Notes under the pieces: model-generated | The model's input: only the letters and a program-made list of their open reading frames with translations | Databases searched by the model: none | Told to the model about the DNA's origin: nothing | Source: Syntrophus aciditrophicus SB | GTDB lineage: Bacteria; Desulfobacterota; Syntrophia; Syntrophales; Syntrophaceae | Reading direction: 5' to 3' | DNA: 64,000 nt | NCBI RefSeq assembly: GCF_000013405.1 | Contig: NC_007759.1 | Location: forward strand, 993,001 to 1,057,000 | Part shown: positions 7,268-17,073 of the stretch, piece after piece | Layout: each line of letters starts with the position of its first letter | How positions within the stretch are numbered: the first letter of the stretch is position 1 | Made by a program: the position numbers and the translations under genes

Positions 7268-9778
7268 ATGAAATTACCGTTTGGTTTTTCAAATAAAAAC
7301 AGGCGATTTTTAATCGTAGCCATCCTTTGTAGCATGGGGTGGGTCCTGTGGCCGCACCTCACCTGTCACGGGGAAACAAACCGGCAGGATATTCACGCGA
7401 GACGCGTATCCTCCTATCAGAATGTCGATGGTGCGAAACAAGAGGTTAATTTATTAAAATCGAGAGGTTACAATGCATACCTTGAAAAGGTCCTGATTCC
7501 TGACAAGGGAGTCTGGTACCGGGTTTTTATCATGAAAGGTCCGCCGGCGTCACGGAGTCGGGTTTCTGTCGAAAGGAAAAAAAAGAAACCTGTAAAGGTC
7601 CGGCCGTCGACAAATGACCCTGATTCCAGGGTAAAAATGATTCATCGTCCCGCCCGTAAGCAGGTCCCGGATTTTTCGGATCAAGGCATTCGAGATTCTT
7701 CCCTTCAACGGCAAACAATCCTGCAAAAAAATGTCATTCCCGATACTGACAATGAAAATGAGGCGCACTTGCCCAAACGGAAGACGGGCAGAGAATCGGA
7801 TGTGAAAAACAGTCTGGATAGTCCGTCCCCTCGTGTATTTGAAACGGCAAACATTCACTTCGATGCGTGTCGTTACGAAAGGGCTGCCGCGATTCTGTCT
7901 TCGATCGTTTCAAAGAAGCATAATGACGATGCATTGCTGGAAAACAGTCTGAGGCTTCTTGCGGACTGTTACTTTTTTCTGGGAAAAGGGAAGGATGGAA
8001 GTTTCAATCTGAAAGCCGTTGACGCATATAAACATATACTCCGTCGCTATCCGGACTTGCGAAGCAGAAACGATCTGGTGAATTTCCGCCTGGCAGAATG
8101 CCTGGAACAGGCTGGAAACTATGAGGAGGCTTATGCGGCCTATGAGGATGTCATTCGGAAATATCCGACTTCAAGGTACAAGCAGGATGTGTTGTACAAA
8201 ATGGGAGAAATTCTCTATCGGACCGGACGTTTTACCCATGCGATCGAGAAGCTGAGGAATTACCTGGCCGGATATCCCGATGGTCCTTACGCTTCCAGGT
8301 CTTCTTTCCTGCTGGGCTACTGTTTTCAACAAACCGGCAGACAGACCGATGGCGCGCTCTGGTATCGGAACGCACTCAACAAGTGGGATAACTTCGAAGA
8401 ATTGCCTGCAGATGTCCTTTATGATCTGGGGCTTACCCTCTTTTCCTGGCAGGATTACTCAAGGGCGGCTTCCCTGTTTGCCACTTATCTCAACCTCTAC
8501 CCGGAAGGGGGCTCGAAAAAAAGTGCCATGTTTTATCTGGGCCGTTCTTTTTATACCCTGAACCGCTTCGCTTCGGCCTTGAAAGTCTTCAGCCTCCTGC
8601 TGGAAAACTATCCAGAAAGCGGGGAAGCTTATGAAAGCATTCTTTTTATGGCAAATATCGGCGTTATGGAGCCGACGATGAACTTCAATGTCTGCATGAC
8701 GGGATGGGATTATTACAGAAATCCAGTTGGGACATATGATTGGATGAGGAGGAAATTCCCCGGCGGCAGATTGGAGGAATGGCTGCTTTATCAAAAGGGA
8801 TATGCCCTGTGGAAAGCGGGTCGCTGCAAAGAGGCCTTCGACCTCTATTGCCATCTTCTCGATTCTTACACCCATGGAGATTTTAAGGATAAAAGCCGGG
8901 GGTATCTGTTTTTGAATGCAAGGCGATTGATTGAGGAGGCTTATGGAAGGGGTGATGACCTCGCTGTAGCCGATATTTATTATAAGATTCACAACAAAAT
9001 TTCTCTTTCTGCTGAAACACGGGATCTGTTCTCCAGAGCAGGTGTCAGTCTCCGGAAATTGGGATTTCTCTCAGACGCATCTTCTGTATGGAACAGTCTC
9101 AGGCAGCATGGGCTGAATGCTTCAGGCGCGGCTGTTCTGGAACTCATGGTGGTGGAGGATCCTGGAATCCGGAAGGGGAATGATGTTCCAGAGGAAAAAT
9201 GGAATGCCCTGATGAAGCAATTTACAGAAAATGACGGCATTCTGAAAGAGACGGCAATAAAAAACCTGGCTGATTATTTTTACCTAAAAGGGCGATATGA
9301 TAGGGCTGTTTCCTTATATAAAATATTGCTCGAAGGAAAAGACAATCCCGATCTTCTGACGATTAAGGGAAATTATGCCCACGCGTTGAAAAGTAACAAC
9401 GACTGTGCTTCAGCTATAAAAATTTATCAGAAGATTATTCATGAATATCGGGACAGCCCGCAGAATTATGAGGAAGAGCTCATCACTGAAGCCTATGCGG
9501 GGTTGGTGGACTGTTATTTCGAAAACACCGACTATCAGCGTGGCATAGCTGCCTCTCAACAGGCTGTTCCACGGATGAAAAATCAACAAAAGCAGATGTG
9601 GACCCTTTTCAGAACGGGGCAGAGTTACAGAAAAATGGACGACATGACCATGATGGAAAAAACATTTTCCGAGTTAAAGGAAAAAGGCGATGAGACATTC
9701 TGGCCGAAGGTCGTGGATTACTGGGTTGCCGATCAGGCGTGGTCTGAAAACAACATAACGTACATGAGTAGTAATTAA
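7268..9778 (+). CDS. SPOR- and TPR-repeat protein
   Basis: 836 residues. An N-terminal hydrophobic segment (about residues 12-28) suggests a signal anchor. Residues 40-85 (YQNVDGAKQEVNLLKSRGYN...WYRVFI) look like a SPOR domain, which binds denuded peptidoglycan glycans. From about 175 to the end there are TPR-like helical repeats, for example AECLEQAGNYEEAYAAYEDV and GNYAHALKSNNDCASAIKIY. GTG at 7265 or ATG at 7268 could start it; neither has a clear ribosome site. It is followed after 16 bases by the flagellar kinase gene, so it may help place or assemble the flagellum through the cell wall; that role is inferred from context. Confidence 0.75.
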   Translation: MKLPFGFSNKNRRFLIVAILCSMGWVLWPHLTCHGETNRQDIHARRVSSYQNVDGAKQEVNLLKSRGYNAYLEKVLIPDKGVWYRVFIMKGPPASRSRVSVERKKKKPVKVRPSTNDPDSRVKMIHRPARKQVPDFSDQGIRDSSLQRQTILQKNVIPDTDNENEAHLPKRKTGRESDVKNSLDSPSPRVFETANIHFDACRYERAAAILSSIVSKKHNDDALLENSLRLLADCYFFLGKGKDGSFNLKAVDAYKHILRRYPDLRSRNDLVNFRLAECLEQAGNYEEAYAAYEDVIRKYPTSRYKQDVLYKMGEILYRTGRFTHAIEKLRNYLAGYPDGPYASRSSFLLGYCFQQTGRQTDGALWYRNALNKWDNFEELPADVLYDLGLTLFSWQDYSRAASLFATYLNLYPEGGSKKSAMFYLGRSFYTLNRFASALKVFSLLLENYPESGEAYESILFMANIGVMEPTMNFNVCMTGWDYYRNPVGTYDWMRRKFPGGRLEEWLLYQKGYALWKAGRCKEAFDLYCHLLDSYTHGDFKDKSRGYLFLNARRLIEEAYGRGDDLAVADIYYKIHNKISLSAETRDLFSRAGVSLRKLGFLSDASSVWNSLRQHGLNASGAAVLELMVVEDPGIRKGNDVPEEKWNALMKQFTENDGILKETAIKNLADYFYLKGRYDRAVSLYKILLEGKDNPDLLTIKGNYAHALKSNNDCASAIKIYQKIIHEYRDSPQNYEEELITEAYAGLVDCYFENTDYQRGIAASQQAVPRMKNQQKQMWTLFRTGQSYRKMDDMTMMEKTFSELKEKGDETFWPKVVDYWVADQAWSENNITYMSSN

Positions 9779-9794
9779 AATTACTGGATCAAGC

Positions 9795-11042
9795 ATGAAT
9801 GACATTGCATCGTTACAGAAATCTTTCGAAGGGTTCAATCAGGCGACTTTGCATATTCAGCAGGCTTTTGCGAGTCTGGAGAAGAAATTTGACAGCCTGA
9901 ATCTTGAACTGGAAGAAAAGAACCGGGAGTTGTTGAGAACGCTTTCCGAGAAGGAGGAAATGAAGAGTTACCTTCAGAATATTCTCGAAAGTTTGACGAA
10001 CGGAGTCATTGTGACCAATCCGGAGGATGAAATTCAGGTGTTCAATTCCGCCTCGGAATTATTTTCAGGCAAGCCACAGGATGAAGCTGTCGGGAGGCAC
10101 ATCCGGATTTTATTTGAAGATATGCCTTCAAATGACTGGATGGACATTTTTTTGAACAAAAATTTCCGGAAGGGGAGGGTTTCCCGCCTGATTTATAAGA
10201 ATCGGGTTCTTGAAATTACGTCATCGTTTATTTCGTCGGGAGGTAAAATTCTCGGAACGGTTTTCGTTCTCCGGGACGTCACCCGCATTGAAAAACTGGA
10301 AAGCATGGCAAAAAGATCCGAAAAATTTACCGCTTTGGGGGAAATGGCGGCGAATATCGCTCATGAAATTAGAAATCCCCTGGGAAGCATTGAACTGTAC
10401 GCATCCCTTTTGATGAAGGAATCGAAGAACGATAGAGATCAGAACAGAATTTCCCGGATTATCTCATCCGTCAAGAAAATGGATAATAAAATATCCAACC
10501 TTCTTCTCTTCACGAAAAACCGAAAACTGATCTTAAAACGGATTTCATTACACCATTTTTTGAACGAGATCCTCGGGTCATGCGAACCGCTGATTGACCA
10601 GGAGAAGATATTCATTAATACAACTTACGCAGATTATGAACCGTGGATCGAGGGTGATGCGGAAATGCTGAAGCAAGTCTTTTTCAACCTGATCCTCAAC
10701 GCGTTGCAGTCTCTGGATCCTGAGGGAGGGACTATCGATTTTGAGACAATCTGTCCTCACTCAGGGCAGGATATGGAAACGGATGAATCTTATATTGAGG
10801 TTAAAATCAGAGATTCGGGAATCGGAATTCCCAGGGAATATTTAAACCGGATCTTTGATCCCTTTTTTACGACTAAGGAAGAGGAATCGGGATTGGGACT
10901 GACGATTGTTCACAATATTATCGAAATGCACCGCGGGGTAATCCATGTGGAAAGCGTCGAACAGGAGGGAACTGTTTTTCACGTTCTCCTCCCGTTGATC
11001 AGCGAACAAGGCACAATGAAGACGAAGGTAGGATGGAAATGA
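9795..11042 (+). CDS. PAS-domain sensor histidine kinase of the flagellar cascade (FlrB/FleS-like)
   Basis: 415 residues with no membrane segment, so probably cytoplasmic. An N-terminal coiled coil (1-60) leads into a PAS domain (about 62-180), an H-box with phospho-acceptor His (NIAHEIRNPLGS), an N-box (NLILNALQSL) and ATP-lid motifs DSGIGIP and GLGLTIVHNI. It overlaps the response-regulator gene and lies directly before the flagellar operon. By analogy with FlrB/FleS it should phosphorylate the sigma-54 regulator encoded next, probably in response to flagellar assembly state. Confidence 0.85.
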   Translation: MNDIASLQKSFEGFNQATLHIQQAFASLEKKFDSLNLELEEKNRELLRTLSEKEEMKSYLQNILESLTNGVIVTNPEDEIQVFNSASELFSGKPQDEAVGRHIRILFEDMPSNDWMDIFLNKNFRKGRVSRLIYKNRVLEITSSFISSGGKILGTVFVLRDVTRIEKLESMAKRSEKFTALGEMAANIAHEIRNPLGSIELYASLLMKESKNDRDQNRISRIISSVKKMDNKISNLLLFTKNRKLILKRISLHHFLNEILGSCEPLIDQEKIFINTTYADYEPWIEGDAEMLKQVFFNLILNALQSLDPEGGTIDFETICPHSGQDMETDESYIEVKIRDSGIGIPREYLNRIFDPFFTTKEEESGLGLTIVHNIIEMHRGVIHVESVEQEGTVFHVLLPLISEQGTMKTKVGWK

Positions 11043-12454
11043 AAGAAGCGCGCATACTGGTCGTGGATGATGACACGTCAATGAGAATGGCACTCTGCGA
11101 AACTCTGGAAAGCTGTGGCTACTGCATTGAAACAGCTTCCAATGGGCTTGAGGCGTTGAAGAAGTTCAGAAAAGGCGCCTTCGAAGCCGTAATCACCGAT
11201 ATGCGGATGCCCGGGATGGGTGGTATGGAGGTCTTGAAAACCATCAAAAAGATCTCGCCGGAAAGTCCCGTGATTCTGATAACCGCTTATGGAACCGTAA
11301 ACACTGCTGTCGAAGCCATGAAGGAGGGGGCTTCTGACTTCATCATGAAGCCCTTTTCCCTGGAAGACATCGAATTCGTCGTCAAAAACGTTATGGCGAC
11401 ATACGAAGAGAAAGAATTCAGGGAAAGCAAACCTGTCGAAAAGATGACTTTTACGGATAGAGAGATCATAACGGAAGACGAAAAAATTCTGGGCATTCTC
11501 GAATTTCTGAAAACGGTGGCACAGAGCAAATCCAGCGTCCTGATTCAGGGCGAAAGTGGAACAGGCAAGGAACTTTTTGCCCGTTATCTCTATCTCCACA
11601 GCAGCAGGAGGCATATGCCTTTCGTGGCGATCAACTGCGCCGCGATTCCCGACAATCTTCTCGAGAGTGAAATGTTCGGGTTTGAAAAAGGGGCTTTTAC
11701 CGGAGCAATTCAGAGGAAAGTAGGGAAATTCGAACTCGCGAACGGCGGAACGCTGCTTCTTGATGAAGTGACAGAAATGACTCCACATTTGCAGGCAAAA
11801 CTTTTACGGGTAATTCAGGAAAAAGAAATCGATCGGCTGGGTGGAAAAATGCCATTGCCTGTGGATGTGAGAATTATCGCCACGACAAATGCCGATGTTC
11901 GGAAATGTATTGAAGAGAAGACTTTTCGCGAAGATCTTTATTATCGGCTCAATGTCATTCCCCTTAAAATTCCACCCCTGCGGGAACGAAAAGGCGATGT
12001 TGAGCTTCTGGGTTCTTACTTTTTGAAAAAGTACAGTAATCTTAATGAAAAACCGCTGCCGGTTTTTGCAAATGGAACCCTGAAACGGTTGAATGCCTAT
12101 GACTGGCCCGGCAATGTAAGAGAACTTGAAAACGTGATTGAAAGGGCGGTCCTTGTCTGCGGCGGGAATGTGGTCTTGCCGGAGCATCTTTATCTGGAAG
12201 ACCAGGGTTCCGTCAGCCCGGCAGCAGAGGAAAAAACATCCTGTTCCCTTGAAGAAGTTTCCACAGATATTTCCGGGATTGATCTGTCCCGGGGCATGAC
12301 GATCTGGGAAATGGAAAAGGAACTGATCTTCAGTACTCTGGACAAAGTCAAGGGAAACAAAACCAGAGCATCGGAAATACTGGGGATCAGTGTCAGAACC
12401 ATGCGCAACAAACTGCAGGAATATCAGATGAAGGCCTCTCTGACATCGGAATAG
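11039..12454 (+). CDS. Sigma-54-dependent response regulator (FlrC/FleR-like)
   Basis: Receiver domain (about 1-120) with phospho-Asp in AVITDMRMPG, a sigma-54 AAA+ domain (about 150-375) with Walker A GESGTGKE and the sigma-54 contact loop GAFTGA, and a Fis-type helix-turn-helix at the end (GNKTRASEILGISVRTM). I prefer ATG 11039, because GAAGGTAGG sits at the right distance; ATG 11033 is in frame but abuts that site. It overlaps the kinase gene by four bases. A -24/-12 promoter lies 27 bases downstream of its stop, so it most likely activates the adjoining flagellar genes. Confidence 0.9.
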   Translation: MKEARILVVDDDTSMRMALCETLESCGYCIETASNGLEALKKFRKGAFEAVITDMRMPGMGGMEVLKTIKKISPESPVILITAYGTVNTAVEAMKEGASDFIMKPFSLEDIEFVVKNVMATYEEKEFRESKPVEKMTFTDREIITEDEKILGILEFLKTVAQSKSSVLIQGESGTGKELFARYLYLHSSRRHMPFVAINCAAIPDNLLESEMFGFEKGAFTGAIQRKVGKFELANGGTLLLDEVTEMTPHLQAKLLRVIQEKEIDRLGGKMPLPVDVRIIATTNADVRKCIEEKTFREDLYYRLNVIPLKIPPLRERKGDVELLGSYFLKKYSNLNEKPLPVFANGTLKRLNAYDWPGNVRELENVIERAVLVCGGNVVLPEHLYLEDQGSVSPAAEEKTSCSLEEVSTDISGIDLSRGMTIWEMEKELIFSTLDKVKGNKTRASEILGISVRTMRNKLQEYQMKASLTSE

Positions 12455-12480
12455 GTTATCTCCCGATACTGCTTCTTAAG

Positions 12481-12496
12481 TGGTATGTGCTTTGCT
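12481..12496 (+). promoter_or_regulatory. Sigma-54 (-24/-12) promoter of the flgB operon
   Basis: TGGTATGTGCTTTGCT has the invariant GG (12482-12483) and GC (12494-12495) separated by exactly ten bases, with TTTGCT at -12. Transcription would start near 12506, and the flgB Shine-Dalgarno (GGAGGGAG) and ATG follow at once. The position right after a sigma-54 activator gene supports it. Confidence 0.7.
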
Positions 12497-12520
12497 TGAA
12501 TTCCTTCGGAGGGAGCTGGG

Positions 12521-12907
12521 ATGGACTTTCTGTTCAGTAAAACAATTGGTATACTATCAGGCATGCTGGGATTCCGGTCTCAAAGAAACAAAATCATTCT
12601 GTCCAATATTGCCAACATGGATTCACCTGATTACAAGCCGAAAGATTATGTCTTCAAAAGGGATTTGAGCAGAGCCGTCGCTGACAGGGGGCAGCTCACG
12701 CTCTTAAAAACAGACGGAAAACATCTGCCCGCCGACCTGAATGAAATTTCGGATGATGATTTCGAGGTGGTTGAGACTGGCAAAAATGTCAATATGGATA
12801 CGGAAATGACTCATCTTGCCGAAAATCATCTCAGGTACAACCTGACGGTTGAAATGCTTGCTCGCAAATTCAAGGGATTGAACACCGTATTGAAGGAGAC
12901 GAAATAA
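12521..12907 (+). CDS. flgB: Flagellar basal-body rod protein FlgB
   Basis: 128 residues, normal for FlgB, a proximal-rod subunit secreted by the flagellar type III system. The N-terminal flagellar-rod motif (residues 16-33, ending in NIANMDSPDYKPKD) and the C-terminal ENHLRYNLTVEMLARKF helix are family hallmarks. Strong GGAGGGAG ribosome site. First gene of the operon; flgC follows after one base. Confidence 0.92.
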   Translation: MDFLFSKTIGILSGMLGFRSQRNKIILSNIANMDSPDYKPKDYVFKRDLSRAVADRGQLTLLKTDGKHLPADLNEISDDDFEVVETGKNVNMDTEMTHLAENHLRYNLTVEMLARKFKGLNTVLKETK

Positions 12908-12908
12908 T

Positions 12909-13340
12909 ATGGATTTTCTCACGTCTTTTCGCATATGCAGCTCAGGGTTTGCTGCTCAAAGGGCAAAAATGGATGTTATTGCCAGCAATCTGGCCAATGT
13001 CAGTACCACCAGCACTCCTGAAGGAGGACCGTATAAGCGTAAGGTGGCGATTTTTTCATCGGAAAACGTGAAGCAAAAATTCCGTTTCGGCGACAGACTT
13101 CGAGATGCGATCAGGGAAGTGGCCCTTAAGGAAGTAGTCGAAGACGGGGAGACCGTCAGGAAAGTCTACGATCCTTCCCATCCGGATGCGGATCAACAGG
13201 GCAACGTGGCGATGCCGAATGTAAACGTCATGATGGAAATGACCGACATGATTACTGCCAGCAGGGCCTACGAGGCTTGCGTCACTGCTTTTGATGCTAC
13301 AAAAAACATGGCGTTGAAGACGCTGGATATCGGGAAATAG
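12909..13340 (+). CDS. flgC: Flagellar basal-body rod protein FlgC
   Basis: 143 residues, typical of FlgC. The N-terminal rod motif ASNLANVSTTSTPEGGPYKR and the C-terminal helix MMEMTDMITASRAYEACVTA are diagnostic. Starts one base after flgB with AAGGAG about nine bases upstream. Forms the proximal rod with FlgB and FliE. Confidence 0.93.
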   Translation: MDFLTSFRICSSGFAAQRAKMDVIASNLANVSTTSTPEGGPYKRKVAIFSSENVKQKFRFGDRLRDAIREVALKEVVEDGETVRKVYDPSHPDADQQGNVAMPNVNVMMEMTDMITASRAYEACVTAFDATKNMALKTLDIGK

Positions 13341-13403
13341 TTCCATCACAGGGAAAGAATCCGATTCGTCAATCAGATCGGAGATTATTGAAGAGGTGAG
13401 ATA

Positions 13404-13709
13404 ATGAAAGACTTATCAATTCAGGACAGATTCCATCTTCCATCCGCCTTTCCGGAACAGAAGGTTGAAATAGAGCCGGCTGAAGGAAAGGTGTCTTTCA
13501 GTGACGTTCTTCGCAATACCATCCAGGATATCAATAAGCTTCAGAGCGATGCCGATGAGGCGATATCCGGAGTGCAGGTGCATGATACAGGCAGCATTCA
13601 TGAGGCCATGATCGCCCTGGAGAAAGCGAGCATTTCCTTCCAGACCATGATGCAGGTCAGAAATAAAATCATTGATGCTTATCAGGAAGTCATGAGAATG
13701 CAGGTATAA
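13404..13709 (+). CDS. fliE: Flagellar hook-basal body protein FliE
   Basis: 101 residues. The C-terminal half carries the FliE pattern EAMIALEKASISFQTMMQVR followed by KIIDAYQEVMRMQV. FliE joins the MS ring to the rod. GAGGTGAG precedes the ATG. Located between flgC and fliF as in many flagellar operons. Confidence 0.93.
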   Translation: MKDLSIQDRFHLPSAFPEQKVEIEPAEGKVSFSDVLRNTIQDINKLQSDADEAISGVQVHDTGSIHEAMIALEKASISFQTMMQVRNKIIDAYQEVMRMQV

Positions 13710-13755
13710 TAAAAATGAGAGATTCGGTATTCTTTCAGCGTAAGCGTTTTTCCCC

Positions 13756-15285
13756 ATGAATTCCTTCCTGCGGTTTTATGAAAACCTCCGGCAAAGCTTT
13801 GTGGAATTGCCGCCGGCAAGAAAGTGGTCTCTTCTGTTTGTGGCAGGCATGACTTTGTCCGTTTTAGCGGCAATGGTGTATTTCGCAAACCGTCCTGAAT
13901 ACAAAGTCCTTTTTTCCCATCTGTCCAGTGAAGACGCCTCCTCGATTCTGGCGAAGCTTCAGGAGAAAAAAATTTCCTATGAAATCAACTCTGCGGGAGA
14001 CACAATTTTCGTGCCTGCTGAAAAAGTTTCGGAACTTCGGCTGGAGCTTGCCGGATCGGGTCTCCCTCAGGGTGGCGGGGTGGGTTTTGAGATCTTCGAT
14101 CAGAAAACCCTGGGGGCAACCGAATTCGAACAGCAACTGAACTACAGGCGTGCGCTTCAGGGTGAACTGGGCCGAACGATCAAGGGATTGGAGGAAATAG
14201 AATCCAGTCGGGTCCATATTGCCTTGCCAAGGGAATCCCTGTTTGTCAGTGAAGAGAAAAAACCGACGGCTTCTGTCACGCTGAAGTTGAAGCCGGGCCG
14301 GTCGCTGAGTTCATCGCAGATCGAAGGGATCGCTCACCTGGTTGCCAGCAGTGTGGAAGGACTGAATGCCGGGGATGTCATTATTGTCGATAATAAAGGC
14401 AATATTTTATCCAAACTGAAAGGCGAATCAGGCCTTTCAGGGTTATCCGGTTCGCAGATTGAATTCCAGCGGAACCTTGAAAAAGATACGGCTGCCAGGA
14501 TCCAATCTCTTCTGGAAAATGTCGTCGGTCAGGGCAAGGCCGTGGTACGGGTGGCTGCTGACCTGGATTTTCGAATGACTGAAAAAACGGAAGAATCCTA
14601 TGATCCGGAATCCCCGGTCGTCAGGAGTACCCAGAAACAGTCTGAAAAATCCGCAACCCCGGGAAAAGCCGATCAGAGCACGGGCCAGGAAAAACTGGAT
14701 GAAATCATCAATTACGAGATCAACAAAACGGTCAGTAAAACGGTCATGCCCGTCGGCGAGATCAGGAAGCTTTCCATCGCTGTTCTCGTTGATGGTACAT
14801 ATGTCAAGGATAAGCAGGGAAAAGAAATTTATCAGCCCCGATCCAAGAAGGAAATTGAATCCATCGAAGAGCTTGTACGAACCTCCGCTGGTTTCAGCAC
14901 CGCCCGGGGTGATCAAGTAACGGTTACGAACATGCCCTTCAAAAAACTTGATACGGAAGACATGACAGGTGGGAATGGCTGGTTCGGGGAAAATATATCG
15001 ACCTATTTCCCTCTGATTAAATATTTGCTCCTTCTGGTCGTCGTTGTCCTTGTCTTCTTTTTTGTTATCCGTCCTCTGATCAGGGGAATAACCGGGCAGG
15101 TCACTGAAAAGGTCATGGAAAAAGAGGCTCTTCCAGAGGATATTATTGAATTGACGGGAGAAACTCAATCCCTGGACCTGCTGTCTGTAAAGGAACGGGA
15201 ATTGACGGAAATTGAAGTTGTGAAGAAAATGGCCGTTGAAGATTCCAAATCTTTTGCCGAGCTGCTGCGTAACTGGTTAAAGTAA
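13756..15285 (+). CDS. fliF: Flagellar MS-ring protein FliF
   Basis: 509 residues, slightly shorter than the usual 530-570. Two membrane helices (about 22-44 and 418-440) enclose a periplasmic region with the YscJ/FliF ring-building domain (YKVLFSHLSSEDASSILAKL; ESSRVHIALPRESLF). The cytoplasmic tail after 440 should bind FliG. There is a 46-base gap after fliE and no obvious ribosome site. Confidence 0.93.
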   Translation: MNSFLRFYENLRQSFVELPPARKWSLLFVAGMTLSVLAAMVYFANRPEYKVLFSHLSSEDASSILAKLQEKKISYEINSAGDTIFVPAEKVSELRLELAGSGLPQGGGVGFEIFDQKTLGATEFEQQLNYRRALQGELGRTIKGLEEIESSRVHIALPRESLFVSEEKKPTASVTLKLKPGRSLSSSQIEGIAHLVASSVEGLNAGDVIIVDNKGNILSKLKGESGLSGLSGSQIEFQRNLEKDTAARIQSLLENVVGQGKAVVRVAADLDFRMTEKTEESYDPESPVVRSTQKQSEKSATPGKADQSTGQEKLDEIINYEINKTVSKTVMPVGEIRKLSIAVLVDGTYVKDKQGKEIYQPRSKKEIESIEELVRTSAGFSTARGDQVTVTNMPFKKLDTEDMTGGNGWFGENISTYFPLIKYLLLLVVVVLVFFFVIRPLIRGITGQVTEKVMEKEALPEDIIELTGETQSLDLLSVKERELTEIEVVKKMAVEDSKSFAELLRNWLK

Positions 15286-15356
15286 CATCTATGGTTATTG
15301 CAGATTAACTGCTGTACGATGGGGCAATGAACTGATCTGTTTCTTTAAGGTGCTTT

Positions 15357-16361
15357 ATGGCAAGTCTTACAAACGAAGAAAAGGCCGCGATTCTCCTTTT
15401 GTCGCTGGAGGAGGAAACAGCCTCTGAAGTGATGAAACATCTTAAGCCTTCGGAAATCAGACGGCTGGGGAAATACATGAGCCGCGTCAGTACGATTTCA
15501 TCAGAAACGATCAATTCCATTTCCAGAGAATTCTGTTTTCTCGCCAGAGAGCGGGGAAGACTCATTTCCATAAGTGAAGATGTGACCAAGAACATTGTCA
15601 TAAAAGCTGTCGGAGAAACAGAAGCGGAAAGTATTCTGAGTGAAGTTGAAAGTATCCGTACCGATGACAATCCAATCACCGATAAACTTCGGGATGTGGA
15701 CCCGAAGATTCTTATGGATTTTACAAAATCAGAGCATCCTCAGACGATTGCCTTGATCCTTGCCCATTTGAAACCTGAAAAATCCGCTCAAATTCTGGAA
15801 AGCTTCACCCCGGAAATGCAATTCGAGATTACCAGGCGAATGGCCACTTTGAAAAGCGTCCCTCAGGAATACATTGATGAAGTGGCACGGACACTGGAAA
15901 AAGAGATCGTTGCAGGCGCGACGACCGGAGCCGATATCGGCGGCATTCGCATGATGGCAGATATCCTGAACAGAATGAACAGGGCCAGTGAAAACGCGAT
16001 TCTCACCGCTCTGGAAGACATGGATCCGGAACTGGCCGCGGGTATCCGCAATCTGATGTTTACCTTCGATGATGTCCTTCAGCTTGATGATCGGGGACTG
16101 CAGGAGGTGCTTCGGGAAATCAGCAGTGAAGACATTGGCAAAGCCCTGAAACTGGTTGATGAGGGAATGAGAGAGAAGGTTTATCGCAACATGTCCAAGA
16201 GAGGGGCGGAGATGCTGAAGGAGGAACTCGATTTGATGCCTCCGATAAGGATATCCGAAGCGGAAGAAAGCCAGAGAAAGATTGTAGAAATCGCCAAGAA
16301 GATGGAAGCCGAAGGCCGGGTTGTTCTCAAGAGGGGAGATGAACAGGATGAATATATATAA
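15357..16361 (+). CDS. fliG: Flagellar motor switch protein FliG
   Basis: 334 residues, full length. The N-terminal domain begins LTNEEKAAILLLSLEEETAS, the middle domain holds the FliM-binding motif SEHPQTIALILAHL, and the C-terminal domain has NLMFTFDDVLQLDDRGLQEV with charged torque residues. Part of the rotor C-ring. AAGGTG ribosome site. The fliH start overlaps its end. Confidence 0.95.
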   Translation: MASLTNEEKAAILLLSLEEETASEVMKHLKPSEIRRLGKYMSRVSTISSETINSISREFCFLARERGRLISISEDVTKNIVIKAVGETEAESILSEVESIRTDDNPITDKLRDVDPKILMDFTKSEHPQTIALILAHLKPEKSAQILESFTPEMQFEITRRMATLKSVPQEYIDEVARTLEKEIVAGATTGADIGGIRMMADILNRMNRASENAILTALEDMDPELAAGIRNLMFTFDDVLQLDDRGLQEVLREISSEDIGKALKLVDEGMREKVYRNMSKRGAEMLKEELDLMPPIRISEAEESQRKIVEIAKKMEAEGRVVLKRGDEQDEYI

Positions 16362-17040
16362 ACAGAGCAGAATCATCAAGTCACAGGATGTTTTTTTTGT
16401 TTCCAGTGTAGCGAACAATCGCTCGGATTTCATACCATTCACATTGAATGAGAAGCAGGAGCATCAGCATCCTGATGAAACAGAAAAAAGTCTTGAAATG
16501 GAAAAGAAACTTCAGGAAATGGAGATGAAGATAAAGGCAGCGGGAAAAGAAGGCTATGAGGAGGGATTCGCAGAGGGGTTCAAACAAGGTTCAGAAGCAT
16601 CAAAACACAAAAAAGTTGCAGTCATGAATACCCTGCACGCGTTGGTGGAAGAGGTCGGTTCCTTCAAGCAAAAAACGCTCCAGTCTTCGGAGAAACAAAT
16701 GCTTGAGCTCTGTATCTCCATTGCAGAAAAAATTATTCATCAGGAAGTTTCGACGGACAGAGGCGTGATCATCAGTGTGTTGAAGGCCGCATTTCAAAAA
16801 ATTACGGAAAGAGAAAATATCAAAATCAGGCTGCACCCCAATGATTATCAATATTTGGTTGAAATAAAGAGTGATTTTATTAATGGCATGAACGGTGTCC
16901 GGAATGTTTTCTTTGAAGAGGACAGAAGTATTCCCCAGGGCGGCGCGATTCTGGAAACGTCTTCAGGTAAAGTGGATGCCCGCATCAGTGAACAACTCCA
17001 GGAAGTCAAAGCCGGTCTACTGAGCCTCCATGCCTCATAG
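16348..17040 (+). CDS. fliH: Flagellar assembly protein FliH
   Basis: About 230 residues. A charged, Glu-rich N-terminal coiled coil with the FliH GxxxG-type stretch (GKEGYEEGFAEGFKQGSEA) precedes a C-terminal domain like the V-ATPase E subunit (EKIIHQEVSTDRGVIISVLK). FliH is the stator of the FliI export ATPase. I chose ATG 16348, with GAGGGGAG about nine bases upstream; in-frame ATG 16339 is an alternative. It overlaps fliG by 14 bases. Confidence 0.88.
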   Translation: MNIYKQSRIIKSQDVFFVSSVANNRSDFIPFTLNEKQEHQHPDETEKSLEMEKKLQEMEMKIKAAGKEGYEEGFAEGFKQGSEASKHKKVAVMNTLHALVEEVGSFKQKTLQSSEKQMLELCISIAEKIIHQEVSTDRGVIISVLKAAFQKITERENIKIRLHPNDYQYLVEIKSDFINGMNGVRNVFFEEDRSIPQGGAILETSSGKVDARISEQLQEVKAGLLSLHAS

Positions 17041-17073
17041 GCATACTTCCGCCGAGAAAGAATCTCTCAGAAA

